Of a stretch of DNA of 64,000 nt, positions 59,956-64,000 are shown piece by piece. The DNA comes from DASVFB01 sp963766345 (GTDB lineage Bacteria; Actinomycetota; Thermoleophilia; Gaiellales; Gaiellaceae): contig CAVXZL010000010.1 in assembly GCA_963766345.1 (NCBI GenBank), positions 496,001 to 560,000 on the forward strand, written 5' to 3'. Numbering within the stretch: position 1 is the first letter of the stretch; every line of letters starts with the position of its first letter. Below the pieces are notes generated by a model. It saw only the letters and a program-made list of their open reading frames with translations. It had not been told where the DNA came from and did not search any database. Both the position numbers and the translations under genes were made by a program.

Positions 59956-62900
59956 TCAGACCGGTTCAGTCGCGAGCTCGTGCCGCAAACGATCGGGTTC
60001 CTCGAGTGTGCCAAGGCGATCGAGGATGGCGAGCGCCTCCTGCGCGATCGCCGCGGCTTCCAGGTCGTTACCAACGAGCCGTTTGGCGCGGCTCAGTGCT
60101 CCTAACGCGAGTCCGAGTTCGTTCTCGGAGCCGCTCGCTCGCAACGTCTCGATCGCCGCCTCGAGCCGGTGTACCGCCTCATCGACGTCGCCCTGAGCCA
60201 GGGCCACCTCTCCGAGGCGCCGTCCGCTGCCGCCGAGGAAGAAGTTCGCGCCGCGGCTCGCGGCTGCGGCGTGGATCTCGAGGAGCAACTGGTGCGCCCG
60301 CACGTAGTCGCCCGCGGTCATGTACGCGTCGGCCAACCGCGGCGCGAGGAAGGTCCACGCCAACTCATGGCGTGCCGCCTTGGCCATCGGGACGATTTGC
60401 TCGAGGAGAGGTAAGCCCTCGTCGACAGCCCCCGTGTGACAGAGCGCCGGCGCCAGGAAGCCGAGCGCGAAACCGCGGAAGTACACGGTCGGGGCGGTCT
60501 CCTTCGCGGCGTTGCCGTACTCGATAGCGCTGGCCCAGTCTCGTTTGTCGAGGCACACCTGCGCGCCGATCGCGTTGCAGAACGAGACGGTGCCGGCGTC
60601 GGAACGCTCCGCACCCGTCGCCGCACCTTCGTCGACCTCGCGCAACGCGGCTTCCCAGCGCCCCGCCATCATGAAGGTGAGCGCGGCGCCGGATCGTGCG
60701 AACATGTGCGCCATCGGCTCGAAGCTGACGGCGAGGTGTTCCAGCGCCCGCTTCTTGTAGCGGTGGGCGCGCTCGTACTCGCCGACCAGCATGTGCCCCC
60801 ATTGCACGCCGGTGCACGCGAGCGCCGCGTGCTCGTGGTTGCCGGACTGCTCGCAGATCTCGAGTGCGCGGCTCGCGGTCTGTCTCGCCTGCACGAATTC
60901 GCCGAAGACCTGCTGACGGTGCGCCAGGCATTGGTAGAACGCCCCCACGAGGCGGGGATCGCTCTGCTCCAGCGTAAGTGGCTCGTGGCGGAGCAGCAGC
61001 TCGTAGTACTCCTCGTGACGATGCAGGTAGTGGAATCCACTTGTCTGGTCGAGGACGAGTGTGAGCCTGCGCCTGCGGTTGTCCTCGGAGTCGGGTAGGT
61101 CTTCGAGGATCGCAAGCGCCTCGTAGAAGTAGCCGAGCGCCTCCTCCATCGCATGCTGGGACGAGGCCTTGCGATTGGCGAGCTCGAGGTAATCCGCGGC
61201 GCGTTCCCGCTCGGAGCTCCGCGAATAGTGGAACGCGAGGAGCTCGTACTTCTCGTGGAGCCTGTCCGCAGAGGAGCGCTCGACCGCCGCGCCGGCGCGC
61301 GCGTGGAGAAACCGGCGACGCTCTTCCAGGAGGCCGTCGTAGGCAACGTCGCGTGTCAGCGCGTGCTTGAACACGAACGTCCGCTCGGTCCCTCCGTGCT
61401 GTTCATGCAAGAACTCGCGCCGCTTGAGCTCGTCCAGCGCCGGGAGGAGCGGTCCGTCACCGTCCCAGACCTTCTCGATCACGTCGAGCGAGAACTCGCG
61501 CCCGAGCACGGATGCAACCTGGACGGCGCTCTTGTCTCCGGCGTCGAGCTGGTCGATCCGTGCAGCCAGGACGTCCTGCACGGTGGTCGGGACTGAACCG
61601 TTAGAGCGGCTGTCGGCCTGCTGTCGTGCGGCTCGGGCGAGCTCCTCGAGGAAGAAGGGGTTTCCCTCGCCCCGGCCGACGATCCTCGCGGTCGCATCGT
61701 TCGTCTCGCCGAGAATCGCTGCGACGATGCGTTCGCCGGCCTCCCTCGAGAGCGGCCGGAGGGCGATCTGTGTGACGAACGACTTGCCGAGCCACGGTGG
61801 GTTGTAACCAGGGCGGTAGGTCACCAGCAGGAGAACCGGGACGGACGGCAGCTCGTCGACCAGCTCGGTCAGGAACTCCTCTGACGTCCGGTCGATCCAG
61901 TGCGCGTCTTCGATGACCAGTAGCAGCGGTCGACCGGCTTTCGCGAGCAACAGCTTGCGCAGCGCCTCGAACGTCCGGCCCTTGATCGTGGCTGCATCGC
62001 GCGCCAGGAGCTGAGCGTCACCGGAGGTGACGTCCAGCGCGTGATGGAGGTACTGACCGAGATCCGGGGCCAGACGCAGCTCCTCGAGCGTCGTCCCGAT
62101 CTTCGCGGCAACGGTCTCGCGGTCGTCGTACGGCGCGATCCTGCACGCTTGCCGCACCAGATCGAGGATCGGGAGATAGGGAACTCCGGTCCCGAACGGC
62201 AGGCAACGACCTTGAAGCGCGACCGAGCCCACGTCTGCCGCGAGCTGCAGTTCGTACGTCAGCCGCGACTTGCCGAGGCCGGGATCGCCGGAAATGCCGA
62301 TGACCTGTCCTTGCGCGGCAGCGGAGCGAAGGGCCTCTCGCAGCGACGCGAGCTCCTCGTCTCGTCCCGAGAAGGGAGTGAGCTGCTGGTGTGCCTCGTC
62401 GATCGGGGACGTGCGCGGGCCGCGCCCGATGATGCGCAACGTGTCGACGGTGCGCTCGTCGACCGTTAGCGGCTCTGCCTCCCGAAGATCGAAGTAACCA
62501 CGCAGGTAGCCCGCGCTCGCGGTGCTCACCAGCACATCTCCGGGGTGAGCGGCCCCATGCAGACGAGCCGCGAGCACGGTCGTGTCGCCGGAGGCGGTGT
62601 AGTCCATCCGAAGGTCGTCGCCGATGGCGCCCACGACCACCGAGCCGGAGTTGATCCCGATCCGGACGTCAATCTCGGAGCGCTCCTTGATCGCGAGCGC
62701 GGCAAGCGCGGCGCGGCGTGCGTGATCCTCGTGGGCGATCGGGGCGCCGAAGAGAGCCATGAAGCCGTCGCCGAGGAACTGGTTGACCGTGCCCTCGTAG
62801 CGGTGTACCTCCGCGAGGGCGAGTGCGAAGAAGCGGTCGACGACTCGGTGATATTCCTCCGGGCCAGCCTGCGCCGCCAGCTCGGGCGTGCGGACGATGT

Positions 62901-63936
62901 CGCAGAAGAGGACGCTCACCTGCTTCCGCTCGCCCGCGATTGCGCTGCGGATCGCGAGGATCTGATCACGCAGATGGCGCGGCGTGTAGGCCGCCGGGGA
63001 CGGGGTCGCCTCGACGGCATGCCCGCACTCCGGGCAGAACTTTGAGTACTGGGGCATGGTCGCTCCGCAGTCGTCGCACTTGCCGCCGACGAGCAAGGCG
63101 CCGGCGATGACGGGCGCGACCTTGCCGCTACCTCGCCGGGGAGGTTCGTCGTTCTTCGGCGCGAGGACCTCGATTTCGGAGCCCGAGCGATCGGGCGAGC
63201 TGCGGAGGATCTCGAGATAGACGGCCTTGGACTCCGGCGAAGGGTAGGCGCCGAGCTCGTCGGCGAGGAAGCGCCGGCAGCGCTCGTACACGCGGAGTGC
63301 CTCGGCCGGGTTGCCGCCGGCCACGTGCGCCTGCATCAGCGCGCGGTAGCTGGTCTCGCGAAAGGGCTCGAGATCGGTGATCTCGGCCGCATATCGGACT
63401 GCGTTCGCGACTTCCCCCTCCGCGAGCGCCGCATCGCGTAGGCACTCGAGCGCACGCACGAGGACATCACGAAGGTCGCGCCGCTGATCCTCGACCCACC
63501 GTCCGTCCTCGCCGGGCAGAAACACCCGCCGGGCAAGCTCGGCGGCCGTCGAAGCCTGCGCCCGGGCCTCGTCGAGCTCCCGCCCGGCGAGTGCCGCCTC
63601 TGCCCGCTCCAGCGCGGTCACCGCGGCGTCGACGTCGATCCAGGCGTCGGCGGGCAGTGTGAGTTGGTAGCAGCCGAACGCGCTCCTCAACATGCTCGAG
63701 CCGTCGATGCCGCACTCCTCGAACAGCGCGCGCAGCTTCGTGGTCAGCACCCTGAGTGCTTTCTCCCACGTCGCCGGAAGGTCCTCGCCCCATAACAACT
63801 CGGCCAACTCATCACGAGGGACAGACCGTCCGTGCTGTACCGCCAGGTAGGCGAACAGAATCCGACCCTGCCGCCCCGGGAAACGCTGCTCGTCCAGCCT
63901 CGTGCCGTTCGCCTCCACGGCGAGACGGTCGGTCAT
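59956..63936 (-). CDS. Large regulator: BTAD, zinc ribbon, cyclase homology, AAA ATPase and TPR domains
   Basis: A 1326-residue multidomain protein. Residues 1-95 form an OmpR/SARP-like DNA-binding domain, and 95-250 a bacterial transcriptional activation domain. A zinc ribbon (CDDCG, CPECG) is at about 287-306 and a class III cyclase homology domain at 335-500. The latter has metal Asp in LFCDIVRT and GDGFMALFG, but the transition-state Asn in the GDTTNVAARL-type motif is Val454 (GDTTVLAARL). Walker A is GDPGLGKS with Lys556, and Walker B LLLVIEDAHW. TPR-like helices fill 900-1320. It resembles SARP/LAL-type regulators fused to a sensor cyclase. The start is ATG 63936; its target is not evident. 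Confidence 0.92.
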   Translation of the reverse strand: MTDRLAVEANGTRLDEQRFPGRQGRILFAYLAVQHGRSVPRDELAELLWGEDLPATWEKALRVLTTKLRALFEECGIDGSSMLRSAFGCYQLTLPADAWIDVDAAVTALERAEAALAGRELDEARAQASTAAELARRVFLPGEDGRWVEDQRRDLRDVLVRALECLRDAALAEGEVANAVRYAAEITDLEPFRETSYRALMQAHVAGGNPAEALRVYERCRRFLADELGAYPSPESKAVYLEILRSSPDRSGSEIEVLAPKNDEPPRRGSGKVAPVIAGALLVGGKCDDCGATMPQYSKFCPECGHAVEATPSPAAYTPRHLRDQILAIRSAIAGERKQVSVLFCDIVRTPELAAQAGPEEYHRVVDRFFALALAEVHRYEGTVNQFLGDGFMALFGAPIAHEDHARRAALAALAIKERSEIDVRIGINSGSVVVGAIGDDLRMDYTASGDTTVLAARLHGAAHPGDVLVSTASAGYLRGYFDLREAEPLTVDERTVDTLRIIGRGPRTSPIDEAHQQLTPFSGRDEELASLREALRSAAAQGQVIGISGDPGLGKSRLTYELQLAADVGSVALQGRCLPFGTGVPYLPILDLVRQACRIAPYDDRETVAAKIGTTLEELRLAPDLGQYLHHALDVTSGDAQLLARDAATIKGRTFEALRKLLLAKAGRPLLLVIEDAHWIDRTSEEFLTELVDELPSVPVLLLVTYRPGYNPPWLGKSFVTQIALRPLSREAGERIVAAILGETNDATARIVGRGEGNPFFLEELARAARQQADSRSNGSVPTTVQDVLAARIDQLDAGDKSAVQVASVLGREFSLDVIEKVWDGDGPLLPALDELKRREFLHEQHGGTERTFVFKHALTRDVAYDGLLEERRRFLHARAGAAVERSSADRLHEKYELLAFHYSRSSERERAADYLELANRKASSQHAMEEALGYFYEALAILEDLPDSEDNRRRRLTLVLDQTSGFHYLHRHEEYYELLLRHEPLTLEQSDPRLVGAFYQCLAHRQQVFGEFVQARQTASRALEICEQSGNHEHAALACTGVQWGHMLVGEYERAHRYKKRALEHLAVSFEPMAHMFARSGAALTFMMAGRWEAALREVDEGAATGAERSDAGTVSFCNAIGAQVCLDKRDWASAIEYGNAAKETAPTVYFRGFALGFLAPALCHTGAVDEGLPLLEQIVPMAKAARHELAWTFLAPRLADAYMTAGDYVRAHQLLLEIHAAAASRGANFFLGGSGRRLGEVALAQGDVDEAVHRLEAAIETLRASGSENELGLALGALSRAKRLVGNDLEAAAIAQEALAILDRLGTLEEPDRLRHELATEPV

Positions 63937-64000
63937 CGTGATTCGAACGCTCAGCCTGCCTGCCTCCTCCCAACGCTCCCTAGCCGCGCGTTAGCAGCGC

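Noticed and set aside
59670..60074. Minus-strand frame containing GGTGLEPVTPSLSS
   Set aside because: Same artefact, read from the tRNA fragment in the right-hand direct repeat.

Overview
The window is GC-rich, densely packed bacterial chromosome. Stop/start overlaps of the ATGA/GTGA type are very common, and GTG starts are about as frequent as ATG, with several TTG. The gene content (Rex, K+-independent H+-pyrophosphatase, a type B haem-copper oxidase, PadR/HAAS pair, BTAD-cyclase regulator, Eis-like acetyltransferase, a Gram-positive-type LexA box) points to an actinobacterium. I would guess a deep lineage such as Thermoleophilia; that placement is inference, since no rRNA is present.

Layout. 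1-3.1 kb: ECF sigma factor with a coupled membrane protein, then an AI-2E-type permease coupled to a methyltransferase. 3.2-8.5 kb: CHRD protein, serine hydrolase, uvrA behind a LexA box, GNAT. 8.6-13.5 kb: a frameshifted response regulator, cupin, nucleotidyltransferase, EamA exporter, membrane proteins. 13.5-18.3 kb: oxidase operon (subunit II, then subunit I fused to cytochrome c) and a panB/panC/DUF2520 operon. 18.3-21.8 kb: GNAT, ZIP transporter, a sigma/anti-sigma fusion, a three-repeat secreted protein. 22-27.8 kb: FmdB zinc ribbon, type 4 uracil-DNA glycosylase, the t6A cluster tsaE-tsaB-rimI-tsaD, and a subtilase. 27.8-33.9 kb: glutamate dehydrogenase (frameshifted), glutaredoxin-like protein, rex, glycosyltransferase, glutamate-cysteine ligase-like enzyme, mtnP. 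34-44.5 kb: hppA, two APC permeases with UspA domains (one split by a frameshift), M29 aminopeptidase, two TrkA-type proteins separated by a 164-bp palindrome, sugar dehydrogenase, VanZ.

44.5-49.1 kb is the most interesting locus. A cobalamin riboswitch precedes six translationally coupled genes: two exported DUF4430 (transcobalamin C-terminal-like) proteins, an ECF T component, a double ECF ATPase, an S component and an exported alpha/alpha-toroid repeat protein. DUF4430 and an alpha/alpha toroid are the two domains of animal intrinsic factor and transcobalamin. The operon therefore looks like a split bacterial counterpart feeding an ECF vitamin B12 importer.

49.1-57.6 kb: acetyltransferase plus winged-helix protein, a CinA-N protein, PadR/HAAS pair behind a palindromic promoter, the UvrD/PcrA helicase, a DUF4173 protein and an Eis-like acetyltransferase. 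57.6-59.8 kb: tRNA-Val(GAC) carries a 2.1-kb integrated islet bounded by 44-bp direct repeats, with an integrase remnant and a methyltransferase. 59.9-63.9 kb: a 1326-residue BTAD/zinc-ribbon/cyclase/AAA/TPR regulator.

Three otherwise good genes carry single-base frame breaks (near 8740, 28050 and 40262). These may be real decay or sequence errors. No CRISPR array, insertion sequence or replication origin was seen.
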